The notes under the pieces: model-generated | Databases searched by the model: none | Told to the model about the DNA's origin: nothing | Seen by the model: only the letters and a program-made list of their open reading frames with translations | Position numbers and translations under genes: made by a program | Shown: one piece after another, positions 43,793 through 51,719 of the stretch | How positions within the stretch are numbered: the stretch's first letter is position 1 | How the letters are laid out: the number at the start of each line of letters is the position of its first letter | Assembly: GCA_965230795.1 (NCBI GenBank) | Contig: OZ246020.1 | Span: 1,054,001-1,118,000 of the forward strand | Direction of reading: 5' to 3' | DNA from: PZPK01 sp965230795 | Lineage (GTDB): Bacteria; Pseudomonadota; Gammaproteobacteria; Pseudomonadales; Oleiphilaceae | Length of the DNA stretch: 64,000 nt

Positions 43793-45171
43793 ATAAACAG
43801 AATCCTTTGCATGCGGCGAACACGTCGTATTCAAAGCCGGCTGATGATACTCCGCCCATTCGTAATATTGGTTCAACTCTGGCTGCTGCCACGGCAGGTT
43901 TACTGGCAGCTGGGACGGCCAGTGCGCAGGGTGAACCGGGAAGCTGGGATTTCGACATCGCCACCCTCTACTATGCTGAATCTGATGATCGTGTGATGGC
44001 GCTTGAACCGGTCTTCAGCGCTACCCGATACTTTGATGAGGGCGAAAGCCTGAACCTGAAAGCGGTATTTGATTCCCTCACCGGTGCTTCGCCAAACGGT
44101 GCAACACCCAGTGAGAACATCCTTGTCTTTACCAGCCCGTCTGGAAATGGGACCTATACTAGCGATCCTGATGAATCCCCCTTGGACGATACCTTCAAGG
44201 ATACCCGCGTTGCACTTTCCGGCACCTGGACAGCTCCCATTGATCGAGATTGGGAGTATTCAGCCGGCCTCTATGGGTCAGGCGAATACGACTATATGTC
44301 AGTAGGCATCAGTGGCGGACTGAAGCGCTATCTGAACCAAAAAAACACGACTTTGAACTTCGGTGCTTCCCTGTCTTTTGATTCACTGGACCCCGTTGGC
44401 GGGGTGCCTATTGGACTCAGTGAAATGGCCCACACAAGCTCTCCCGCTTTTGACGCAGATCGGGACGCCAGTCGCGATGGTTCGTCCGATGATAAAACGA
44501 TTCTTGATCTGCTGTTTGGTGTCACCCAGGTAGTAAACCGCCAGACTATCATGCAGTTTAATTATGCTTTGAGCTGGGCGGACGGGTACCTGACCGATCC
44601 TTACAAATTAGTCAGCGTCATCGATGCGAATGCTGGTGCCAATTTTGGGGGGAATTTCCTCGACGCCAATGGTAATCCCGTCCATCTTTATGAGCAGCGG
44701 CCCGATTCGCGTTTGAAGCACAGTCTGTATTGGCAAACCAAATATGCTTTGGACAATGGCGATGTGATTGATGGTTCCTACCGTTTTATGCTGGATGACT
44801 GGGGGATCAATTCTCATACCTTTGATTTTCGGTATCGCTGGAATCAGGCGAGCTACTATCTGGAGCCACATTTGCGTTATTACATGCAATCGGAGGCTGA
44901 CTTCTATCGTCGCTATATTGATTCCGATGAATACAATGCAGGCTCGCCAAACCTGGACGAACTTTCCGCGGATTACCGCCTGGGCGATCTTGATGCCATC
45001 ACAGTGGGGATGAAGTTTGGGCTCAAACTGGATCAGGGGCATGAGTTCAATACCCGGGTGGAATACTACCTGCAAAGTTCCTCGGGCGATGAAGGCTTTG
45101 GCAAGTTAAGTGATCAGGAACTGTATCCGGATACCGATGCGTTGATTGTTCAGTTCGGATATACCTTCTAA
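43783..45171 (+). CDS. DUF3570 family beta-barrel protein with a flavinylation-like motif
   Basis: 462 residues, DUF3570 family. An unusually long polar N-region (about 28 residues) precedes a hydrophobic Ala/Leu core and an A-S-A cleavage site near 48. The rest alternates aromatic and polar residues and ends IVQFGYTF, typical of an outer-membrane barrel. At 97-103 is D-S-L-T-G-A-S, which fits the ApbE target pattern D-x-x-[ST]-G-A-[ST], and apbE lies just downstream. The acceptor would be Ser103 (codon 44089-44091). Start ATG 43783 has GGAGG 6 bases upstream, inside the end of DUF4266, so translation is coupled. Function unproven. Confidence 0.85.
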   Translation: MQLDKQNPLHAANTSYSKPADDTPPIRNIGSTLAAATAGLLAAGTASAQGEPGSWDFDIATLYYAESDDRVMALEPVFSATRYFDEGESLNLKAVFDSLTGASPNGATPSENILVFTSPSGNGTYTSDPDESPLDDTFKDTRVALSGTWTAPIDRDWEYSAGLYGSGEYDYMSVGISGGLKRYLNQKNTTLNFGASLSFDSLDPVGGVPIGLSEMAHTSSPAFDADRDASRDGSSDDKTILDLLFGVTQVVNRQTIMQFNYALSWADGYLTDPYKLVSVIDANAGANFGGNFLDANGNPVHLYEQRPDSRLKHSLYWQTKYALDNGDVIDGSYRFMLDDWGINSHTFDFRYRWNQASYYLEPHLRYYMQSEADFYRRYIDSDEYNAGSPNLDELSADYRLGDLDAITVGMKFGLKLDQGHEFNTRVEYYLQSSSGDEGFGKLSDQELYPDTDALIVQFGYTF

Positions 45172-45196
45172 GCTATTCTTGAAGCGAGAGCGCGTA

Positions 45197-45233
45197 GCGG
45201 GCCCGACCATCCTGGCGGTGCCCGCATTTTTTT
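45197..45233 (+). terminator. Rho-independent terminator after DUF3570
   Basis: GCGGGC (45197-45202) pairs with GCCCGC (45220-45225), with further inner CCG/CGG and CCA/TGG pairs and single-base bulges, followed by ATTTTTTT. It separates tlpA-DUF4266-DUF3570 from apbE, which may therefore be expressed at a lower level or from its own promoter. Confidence 0.85.
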
Positions 45234-45258
45234 CTTCATAGAATGGTGTTTTCACCTC

Positions 45259-46230
45259 ATGAGTTCTGATACCCGGCTGTTCATTCACCAGGATGACAAT
45301 CCTCTTCGTCATCCCTCTCCGCGCTATCACGGTAACCCCGCTTTGTGGGTGGGTTGTTTTGAAGCGATGGCAGGTTCATGTGAAGTGTTGATGGAGGGCG
45401 TCGATCAGCCGTGTTTTGAACAAGCATTCGAAGCGGCAGTAGTGGAAACCTGGCGCATCGAATCCAAATTCAGTCGCTATGAATCCAATAATGTGATGGC
45501 CAGGATTAATGCCAGCAATGGTCGGCCGGTTGAGTTGGATGATGAAACCGCGGCGTTACTGGATTTTGCAGACCAGTGCTATTACCTGAGTCAGGGTTTG
45601 TTTGATGTCACCTCCGGCGTTCTGCGCAAAGTCTGGCGTTTTGATGGCAGTGATCAGGTACCTGTAGCGGATGCAATCGAGGCGCTTTTACCCTTCATTG
45701 GTTGGGACAAGGTGAGCTGGCAGCGTCCAATGGTTGTTTTACCACCGGGTATGGAGCTGGATTTTGGTGGTATCGGAAAAGAATATGCCGTAGACCGGGC
45801 TTTTCTGGTTATCAGACAGGCTCTGGAGAAACATCGGCAGCAGAATTGTTCCTACATGGTCAATTTCGGTGGTGATCTGGTCTGTTCCGGGTCACGCCTG
45901 AATGGCGCGCCTTGGGTCGTTGGTGTGGAAAGTAGCGAACGTAATCAGCAGGCGGTGGCTACGGTCAGTCTGCATGGTGGAGCGTTGGCGACGAGTGGCG
46001 ACAGTCGACGTTTTCTCCTCAAGGATGGCGTCCGCTACAGCCATATTCTCAATCCCAAAACCGGGTGGGCACTGACGGATGCCCCCCGGGCGGTATCCGT
46101 GGCCGCGAATGCCTGTCTAAATGCCGGGATTCTGTCGACTCTGGCTTTACTTCATGGCGACAAGGCGGAGGCATTTCTGCGCGAACAGAGTGTCCAGTAC
46201 TGGATTCAACATGCCGGACACAGCGATTGA
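45259..46230 (+). CDS. apbE: FAD:protein FMN transferase (ApbE family)
   Basis: 323 residues. ApbE enzymes move FMN from FAD onto a Thr/Ser of a target protein. Seen here: FEAMAGSCEVLMEG at the N-terminal strand, IESKFSRY, ELDFGGIGKEYAVDR (FAD site), NFGGDL, and the Mg site ATSGDSRRFLLKDG with YSHILNPKTGWAL. There is no signal peptide or lipobox before the domain, unlike classical periplasmic ApbE lipoproteins, so this copy looks cytoplasmic. It follows DUF3570 on the same strand after a terminator. The best target candidate nearby is the DUF3570 protein, but the two would have to meet on the same side of the membrane. Confidence 0.9.
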   Translation: MSSDTRLFIHQDDNPLRHPSPRYHGNPALWVGCFEAMAGSCEVLMEGVDQPCFEQAFEAAVVETWRIESKFSRYESNNVMARINASNGRPVELDDETAALLDFADQCYYLSQGLFDVTSGVLRKVWRFDGSDQVPVADAIEALLPFIGWDKVSWQRPMVVLPPGMELDFGGIGKEYAVDRAFLVIRQALEKHRQQNCSYMVNFGGDLVCSGSRLNGAPWVVGVESSERNQQAVATVSLHGGALATSGDSRRFLLKDGVRYSHILNPKTGWALTDAPRAVSVAANACLNAGILSTLALLHGDKAEAFLREQSVQYWIQHAGHSD

Positions 46231-46255
46231 ACTGCTATAGGCTGACATGCGTGGG

Positions 46256-46290
46256 AAAAAGAAAAGGCGAGCGCGTGAAGCGACTCGCCT
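46256..46290 (-). terminator. Rho-independent terminator of the OmpA-like gene
   Basis: On the minus strand the stem AGGCGAG / CTCGCCT (46265-46271 and 46284-46290) is followed by a T-rich run (complement of the A tract at 46256-46265). It lies just after the stop of the OmpA-like lipoprotein. Confidence 0.8.
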
Positions 46291-46313
46291 GAGGAAAGAC
46301 TTGATCAGAGGGT

Positions 46314-46994
46314 TTACGCGTCTTGCTGTATGGGTAGCAGAGAAATTTCAACCCGGCGATTCAACTGTTTGCCTTCTGCCGTGGCGTTGCCGGCAATGGG
46401 ATGACGCTCACCAAAACCGACTGCATCGATGCGTACCTGAGCGACACCCTGGGATTGCAGATACTGGGAAACGGATGAGGCACGACGCTCGGACAGGCTC
46501 TGGTTGTACTGGTCGCTGCCGTCGCTATCGGTATGCCCGCCGACGACCACGCGAGTCTTGTCATACTCTTTGATCACCAGCGCAACCGAATTCAGTACTT
46601 CGTAAAAGCTCGCCTTGATGGCATCGCTGTCGGTCGCAAAGGTAATGTTGCCGGGCATGATCAGGTTGATGTTGTCACCCACCCGTTCCACACGCACACC
46701 GGTGCCACGCAGTTGCTTACGCAGTTTGGCTTCCTGAACATCCATGTAGTAACCGATACCGCCGCCCACTGCAGCGCCACCCGCTGCAGCGGCGAGTATG
46801 CGCTGGTTACGTTTGCGGCTGTCTTCATCTTTATTGTCTATGTAGGCGATAACGGCACCCAGGCCGGCACCAATGCTGGCGCCTATGGCCGTGTTCGTGG
46901 TTTTTTCTTCGCCCGTGTAGGGGTCAAAGGTGGTGCAGGCCTGCGTCAACAGGAAAAGGGCAATCAGGGGAAAGAAAGACAAAAGTTTGAGCAT
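46314..46994 (-). CDS. OmpA family lipoprotein with glycine-zipper (YiaD-like)
   Basis: 226 residues. Lipobox T-Q-A-C with lipidated Cys20, then glycine-zipper segments (TAIGASIGAGLGAVIAY and AAAGGAAVGGGIGYYMD), then a C-terminal OmpA peptidoglycan-binding domain (GGHTDSDGS, LSERRASSV, GFGERHPI, NRRVEISL). It should anchor the outer membrane to the wall. Start ATG 46994 has a GGGAGG Shine-Dalgarno. Lies 105 bases downstream of the regulator gene on the same strand and ends in its own terminator, so it may be transcribed with the regulator. Confidence 0.88.
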   Translation of the reverse strand: MLKLLSFFPLIALFLLTQACTTFDPYTGEEKTTNTAIGASIGAGLGAVIAYIDNKDEDSRKRNQRILAAAAGGAAVGGGIGYYMDVQEAKLRKQLRGTGVRVERVGDNINLIMPGNITFATDSDAIKASFYEVLNSVALVIKEYDKTRVVVGGHTDSDGSDQYNQSLSERRASSVSQYLQSQGVAQVRIDAVGFGERHPIAGNATAEGKQLNRRVEISLLPIQQDA

Positions 46995-47099
46995 CGGAAC
47001 CTCCCGCTCCATGAATGACATGAGTCGGGAACTATAGCAGCGACCCGGAAGAATGAGGCTTACAACTTGGACAGGTTTGCGATGATGCTTCGTTCGAAC

Positions 47100-47753
47100 T
47101 CAGGTAATCTTGTAACCAAAGCCGCGTACCGTTTCGATAATGTTGCCTTTCAGCTTCTTCCGCAAATTATGGATATGGACTTCGATCGCGTTGCTGTCGA
47201 CATCTTCCGACCAGCCATAGACCAGCTCCGATAGTTGTTCCTTCGACATGACCCGTCCCCGATGCAAGGCCAGCTCGTGGAGGAGGGTGTATTCCTTGGG
47301 TGTCAGGTTGATGGTTTCGCCACCTCGAGTCACGACTTTGCTGCTGGGATCAATATGCAGCTCACCGATTTGAATATCGGGTAAGGCGCTTCCCTGATTG
47401 CGTCGGGCCAGAGCACGGATTCGCGCCTTTAATTCTTCAACGTCAAAGGGTTTAAGCAGGTAATCGTCGGCGCCGTAGTCAAGGCCTTTGACTCGGTCCG
47501 CGATCTGGTCGCGAGCGGTGAGCACTAACACGGGTATCAGATTGTGGTCGGCCCGCAATGATTTCAAGACATCAAATCCTGACATCCCGGGCAGGCCGAT
47601 ATCCAGAATACACAGATCAAAATGCTCGCAGGCTAAAGCATGCAGGGCATGTTCACCGGATTCTACCCAGTCTACGGTAAAGCCCCCCAGCTTCAGTGAA
47701 GTGGCAATGCCATCACCGAGTAGCTTGTCATCTTCTATCAATAGTATGCGCAC
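47100..47753 (-). CDS. PmrA/QseB-like OmpR-family response regulator
   Basis: 217 residues. Receiver with acidic pocket EDD, phospho-Asp51 (ILDIGLPG), Thr/Lys switch residues (LTARD, LLKPF), and a winged-helix DNA-binding domain ending IETVRGFGYKIT. LYGWSEDV-type sequence (VYGWSEDVDSNAIEVHIHNLRKKL) places it in the PmrA/QseB group. I start it at a GTG (47753) that gives VRILLIEDD. GGAG lies 8 bases upstream. Frames that begin further up add no homology. A PmrA box sits 50 bases upstream, so autoregulation is likely. The cognate kinase is most likely the one at 41509-42915. Confidence 0.9.
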   Translation of the reverse strand: MRILLIEDDKLLGDGIATSLKLGGFTVDWVESGEHALHALACEHFDLCILDIGLPGMSGFDVLKSLRADHNLIPVLVLTARDQIADRVKGLDYGADDYLLKPFDVEELKARIRALARRNQGSALPDIQIGELHIDPSSKVVTRGGETINLTPKEYTLLHELALHRGRVMSKEQLSELVYGWSEDVDSNAIEVHIHNLRKKLKGNIIETVRGFGYKIT

Positions 47754-47802
47754 TGAATGATCTCCGGAATACCTTGTTGAGGGCATAGTGTCCATTTGGC
47801 AG

Positions 47803-47819
47803 CTTAAGGCTTCCTTAAG
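47803..47819. promoter_or_regulatory. PmrA/QseB-type operator, CTTAAG-N5-CTTAAG
   Basis: CTTAAG at 47803-47808 and 47814-47819 with a 5-base spacer (GCTTC), almost identical over 17 bases to the box at 42978. It lies in the 200-base divergent region between the response regulator and the thermostable-hemolysin operon, so it could control both. Confidence 0.85.
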
Positions 47820-47898
47820 CTAGCAAACATCGAAACTGCGAACCCAATCCCAATAAAGGCGGTATCAAGGATTCAATCCATGGAATTCCTCAGCAGAA

Positions 47899-47918
47899 AT
47901 TAAGATTGCCACCTTAAG
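47899..47918. promoter_or_regulatory. Possible secondary regulator half-sites
   Basis: ATTAAG (47899-47904) and CTTAAG (47913-47918), 8 bases apart, 36 bases before the hemolysin-family ATG. The spacing does not match a standard PmrA box (5 bases), so this may be a weak site, a repression site, or chance. Confidence 0.3.
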
Positions 47919-47953
47919 CTGACTGCTATCAACTGGAAAAACTGGAGCAAAGT

Positions 47954-48703
47954 ATGGCATTACCAGTCGAGCAGGCAAGTGCAAATGCGCATTCATTTTC
48001 AGAACAGAAAAGCGGTGCGGCAACGCCTCAATACCATAATTCTGATTGCTATTTGCTGGATAGCGATCACCCGCGACGCGCGACCTGGGAAGCATTCATA
48101 TACCAGCGCTTTAAGTCCGTTCATGGAGCTGAGGTAGATCATTTTCTACCCGTCCTTCTGGGGTGTGATGAAGCCGGTCGTCCTGGTGCTGCCGTGGGCA
48201 TTTGCCCAGGTGATCGCGGCACGATGTTTCTGGAGCAGTATTTGGAAGCGCCCATTGAACAGCTGATAGCCCGTTTGCAGGAGCAGCCTGTTAGTCGCGG
48301 TAGCATTGTGGAAATCGGCAATCTGGTGGTGACCTCTCGAACAGCTGGGCTCGCGCTGATGCTGACCTTGACGGCCCTGCTAGCTCGTCATGAATTCAAA
48401 TGGATGGTGTTTACCGCGACGAATGCTGTGGAGCGTATGCTGAATCGTCTGGGGTATGCCCCGTTCTATTTGGCGGATGCGCGAATAGAGTGTCTGGGGG
48501 ATAAAGCCGGGCAGTGGGGGCGCTACTACAAAAACCGTCCCAGGGTATTGGTTGGCAGTATCGATCATGCACTCGAGAAAATTCACAGCTCACCCTGGTT
48601 GCGCCAGCTGTTTTTGGCTCAACAGGATCGAGTTGCCACCATGCAATCCCGCTCACTCTCCTTGTCCGAACAAGTTAATGGGAGGATCAAGCATGGACGC
48701 TAG
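47954..48703 (+). CDS. Thermostable hemolysin family protein (GNAT-like fold)
   Basis: 249 residues, T_hemolysin family, named after Vibrio delta-VPH. No signal peptide, and the fold resembles acyl/acetyltransferases (blocks VEIGNLVVTSRTAGLALML and FTATNAVERMLNRLGY are GNAT-like), so an acyl-transfer role is more plausible than direct lysis. GGAG 6 bases before the ATG. First gene of a tight five-gene operon. It overlaps the AMP-ligase by 11 bases. Confidence 0.82.
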   Translation: MALPVEQASANAHSFSEQKSGAATPQYHNSDCYLLDSDHPRRATWEAFIYQRFKSVHGAEVDHFLPVLLGCDEAGRPGAAVGICPGDRGTMFLEQYLEAPIEQLIARLQEQPVSRGSIVEIGNLVVTSRTAGLALMLTLTALLARHEFKWMVFTATNAVERMLNRLGYAPFYLADARIECLGDKAGQWGRYYKNRPRVLVGSIDHALEKIHSSPWLRQLFLAQQDRVATMQSRSLSLSEQVNGRIKHGR

Positions 48704-50219
48704 GATGATGCTCTCGAAGGTGTTTCAATCCGGACGCAACGATCAACGCATTGCGTTGGATGATGGCCACCAGAGGCTGACCTATCGGGATTTACATATT
48801 CGCGTCCTGTGCATGGCCGATTGGCTGGGTGCTCAGGGCGTTCGGGTTGTGGCCTTGCACGGCGATAATTCCATCGACTGGGTAGTCGCGGATCTTGCCG
48901 CTCAAGTGGCCGGATGTGTGTTGGTACCTTTGCCGCCTTTCTTCAGTGACGATCAGATCCTGCATTGCGTGGAGGATGCGGGTGTCGATTTGCTTCTCTT
49001 GGCGCACGCAGAGAAACAGAGCGTGGTGTTGACCAATGGCTTTGAGTTGGCAGAACGCTGTCCGCTGCCATGTCTACGAGCGTTCCGACGTGAGGCCTGT
49101 TCATCTACTCGTCCGGAAGGCACGCAAAAAATAACCTATACCTCGGGTTCAACAGGAGCCCCCAAAGGGGTCTGCTTGAGCTTGGAGCAACAATGGCGAG
49201 TGGCTGAATCCCTGGTGGAGCGGGTTGGTTTGGCAGAACCACGCCATTTCTGTCTGCTTCCCTTGTCGACATTGCTGGAAAACATTGCCGGAGTGTATGC
49301 ACCTTTGCTTGCCGGTGGACGCGTTTGTCTGGCTGGTGCAGCACAAAGAGGATTGAGCGGCAGTTCGGGGCTCGATACCCAATGCTTGTTGGACTGTTTG
49401 CATCAGCGTCAGCCCACAAGCCTGATTCTGCTACCTCAAATTCTGGGCGCGCTGGTGGCAGCAGGGTCGACCGGGCATCGAGCGCCGATGAGTCTTGAAT
49501 TTGTCGCTGTTGGTGGTGCGCCTGTCTCTGGTGAGCTGATTAACCAGGGGCGCCAATTGGGTTGGCCGGTTGTGCAGGGCTACGGTTTGTCGGAATGTGG
49601 GTCAGTGGTCGCACTCGCCACATTAGACGATGATCCGGAAAGCTGCGGAGAGCCATTGCCTCATCTCGAGCTTGCATTCGATCAGGGCGAACTGGTGGTT
49701 AAGGGAGCCAGTTTCCTGGGTTACCTGGCAGACCCGGAAAGTTGGTACCCGCCTCAGGTACATACGGGGGATTTGGTGACCCTGCGCAACGGTCTGGTCA
49801 ATGTAACGGGTCGTTGCAAGCATGTTCTGATTACGGGCTTTGGCCGCAATATCAGCCCTGAATGGGTGGAAAAGGCACTGACCCGGCGCCCGCTGTTTTC
49901 CCAATGTGTCGTGGGTGGCAATGATCGTGACACGCTGTATGCCCTGATATCGGCACCCGCCCAAATAAGCGATGAGCAGATCACAGAACATATCGCAGGG
50001 GTGAATGCCACTTTACCCGACTATGCACGAATTGGTCACTGGCAACGCCTCGAGCCTCAGCAGTGGGCACCGGTTATGACGGCCAATGGAAAAATCCGTC
50101 GCTTGCAAATCGACAGGCATTTCGCTGATGAGATTGCCTCCATGTACACATTCCAATCAAACCTTATGACTGACGATTCCTCAGTCCATGATCCAATTTA
50201 TTCAGGAGTTTCGCTATGA
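48693..50219 (+). CDS. AMP-forming acyl/aryl ligase (ANL superfamily)
   Basis: 508 residues. Adenylation motif TYTSGSTGAPKGV (about 148-160), GYGLSE in the second core, and VTGRCKHVLITGFGRNISPEWVE in the hinge. It should activate a carboxylic acid as acyl-AMP and then acyl-CoA or transfer it to a carrier. Chain length and acceptor are unknown. The ATG at 48693 has GGAGG 7 bases upstream; a longer frame is not supported. It ends with an ATGA overlap with the oxidase gene. The catalytic Lys near the C-terminus is in ANGKIRRLQI. Confidence 0.9.
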   Translation: MDARMMLSKVFQSGRNDQRIALDDGHQRLTYRDLHIRVLCMADWLGAQGVRVVALHGDNSIDWVVADLAAQVAGCVLVPLPPFFSDDQILHCVEDAGVDLLLLAHAEKQSVVLTNGFELAERCPLPCLRAFRREACSSTRPEGTQKITYTSGSTGAPKGVCLSLEQQWRVAESLVERVGLAEPRHFCLLPLSTLLENIAGVYAPLLAGGRVCLAGAAQRGLSGSSGLDTQCLLDCLHQRQPTSLILLPQILGALVAAGSTGHRAPMSLEFVAVGGAPVSGELINQGRQLGWPVVQGYGLSECGSVVALATLDDDPESCGEPLPHLELAFDQGELVVKGASFLGYLADPESWYPPQVHTGDLVTLRNGLVNVTGRCKHVLITGFGRNISPEWVEKALTRRPLFSQCVVGGNDRDTLYALISAPAQISDEQITEHIAGVNATLPDYARIGHWQRLEPQQWAPVMTANGKIRRLQIDRHFADEIASMYTFQSNLMTDDSSVHDPIYSGVSL

Positions 50220-50893
50220 CGTTTTTTAAACGACTCGATCAATCGACACTATCTGGCCGCGACTATCTGTTGTCGGCGCCCATCATCGCCCGTTGCATGA
50301 GCGGTGATGTTCAACTGGATGAGTACGTCGCCTTTCTGACTCAGGCGTACCACCATGTAAAACACACGGTTCCGCTGTTGATGGCAGCGGGCGCGCGTAT
50401 CCCGGAGTCCCGTGAATGGCTGCGAGAGGCGATTGCGGAATACATCGAAGAAGAGCTGGGCCATCAGGAGTGGATATTGAATGACATCCAGCACTGTGGC
50501 TTTGACAAGGAAACGGTGCGCCACAGCCAACCCTATGGCTCTACTGAGCTGATGGTGGCTTATGCCTACGACATGATCGCACGGGTTAATCCGCTGGGAT
50601 TCTTTGGCATGGTGCATGTGCTGGAGGGCACCAGTGTGCGCATCGCCAGTGATGCGGCGGATCGTATTCAGAAAACGCTGGGCCTGCCCAATCAGGCCTT
50701 CAGTTATCTGCATTCCCACGGCAAGCTCGATCTCGAGCATGTCAAATTCTTTGAAGGTCTGATGGATCGTATAGAGGACCCGGATGAACAGGATCTGATC
50801 ATCCATTCTGCCAATCGTTTTTATCATTTGTACGGCAATATCTTTCGGGAGCTGGATCAGGTACGCCGCCCCGAGCTGGCCAAATCTGCATGA
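50216..50893 (+). CDS. Iron-containing heme-oxygenase-like (HDO) oxidase/oxygenase
   Basis: 225 residues, all-alpha, of the family often labelled 'TenA' or 'iron-containing redox enzyme'. Possible metal ligands: Glu78-80 with His83 (EEELGHQEW), Glu137 (HVLEGTS), and His168, Asp172 and His175 in HGKLDLEHVKFFE. This H-x3-D-x2-H spacing is typical of di-iron HDO enzymes such as UndA, SznF and CADD, as I remember them. It would use O2 to cut or oxidise a substrate, for example an activated fatty acid. Fused by ATGA overlap to the AMP-ligase gene. Confidence 0.82.
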   Translation: MTFFKRLDQSTLSGRDYLLSAPIIARCMSGDVQLDEYVAFLTQAYHHVKHTVPLLMAAGARIPESREWLREAIAEYIEEELGHQEWILNDIQHCGFDKETVRHSQPYGSTELMVAYAYDMIARVNPLGFFGMVHVLEGTSVRIASDAADRIQKTLGLPNQAFSYLHSHGKLDLEHVKFFEGLMDRIEDPDEQDLIIHSANRFYHLYGNIFRELDQVRRPELAKSA

Positions 50894-50903
50894 GGACATC
50901 GAT

Positions 50904-51701
50904 ATGAAATTGACGAATCAATGTGTGCTGGTGACCGGTGCCAGCGGCGGAATTGGTGCAGAAGTGGCCAAAACCCTGTCATCAGAAGGTGCCTGCTTGC
51001 TGCTGACAGGACGCGACGAGGACAAACTCAATGCCCTGACAGCTGAGCTCGAGGGAGAAGGGCATCTTGCGTATGCTGCGGATCTAAGCCGGGACCCGGA
51101 GCGTGAGGCATTAGTTGACTTTGCGATTGCGCAAAACGTCAGCATGCTGGTCAATGTTGCCGGCGTTAACGAGCTGGCCTTGCTGGCTGAGATGTCCGGG
51201 GCACGCATTGAGCAGATGATGCAGCTTAATCTGACGGTTCCCATGCTGCTGTGTCGGGACCTTTCTGAACACCTCTCACGACAGCCGCATGCCGCCATCG
51301 TTAACGTTGGCTCGATTCTGGGTAGTATCGGTTACGCCGGTTCAAGTGTGTATTGTGCGGCGAAGTTCGGGTTGCGCGGATTTACCGAGTCCCTTCGACG
51401 CGAGCTGGCGGATACCCCGGTGCAGGTCATCTATGTTGCTCCCCGAGCGACAGCCACGGCAATGAATTCGGATGCCATGACGCGTATGAATGAGGCCCTG
51501 GGTGTCGCCGTGGATGACCCGAAAACCGTCGCCAGGCAAGTGATGGCTGCCATTCGTAAACATCAATCCCGACATTACTATCTGGGTTGGCCAGAACGCT
51601 TTTTCGTCTGGCTCAATGCCCTGTTTCCATCTGTGGTGGATGGTGCGCTGAACAAGCAGCTCTCCGTGATTCGCCGCTTTGCTGCCAAGCAGCACAGTTA
51701 A
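50904..51701 (+). CDS. Short-chain dehydrogenase/reductase
   Basis: 265 residues, classical SDR. TGASGGIG cofactor loop (11-18), NVAG (84-87), catalytic Asn109, Ser137 (NVGSILG), Tyr150 and Lys154 (YCAAK). Arg37 in the acidic-residue position suggests NADP. Would reduce or oxidise a carbonyl/alcohol, probably on the product of the HDO and ligase. Starts 10 bases after the HDO gene. Confidence 0.92.
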   Translation: MKLTNQCVLVTGASGGIGAEVAKTLSSEGACLLLTGRDEDKLNALTAELEGEGHLAYAADLSRDPEREALVDFAIAQNVSMLVNVAGVNELALLAEMSGARIEQMMQLNLTVPMLLCRDLSEHLSRQPHAAIVNVGSILGSIGYAGSSVYCAAKFGLRGFTESLRRELADTPVQVIYVAPRATATAMNSDAMTRMNEALGVAVDDPKTVARQVMAAIRKHQSRHYYLGWPERFFVWLNALFPSVVDGALNKQLSVIRRFAAKQHS

Positions 51702-51719
51702 TTATTGGAGGTTATGACT

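Noticed and set aside
47954..48703. Secreted haemolytic toxin
   Set aside because: The family name suggests this, but there is no export signal and the sequence looks GNAT-like and is embedded in a biosynthetic operon.
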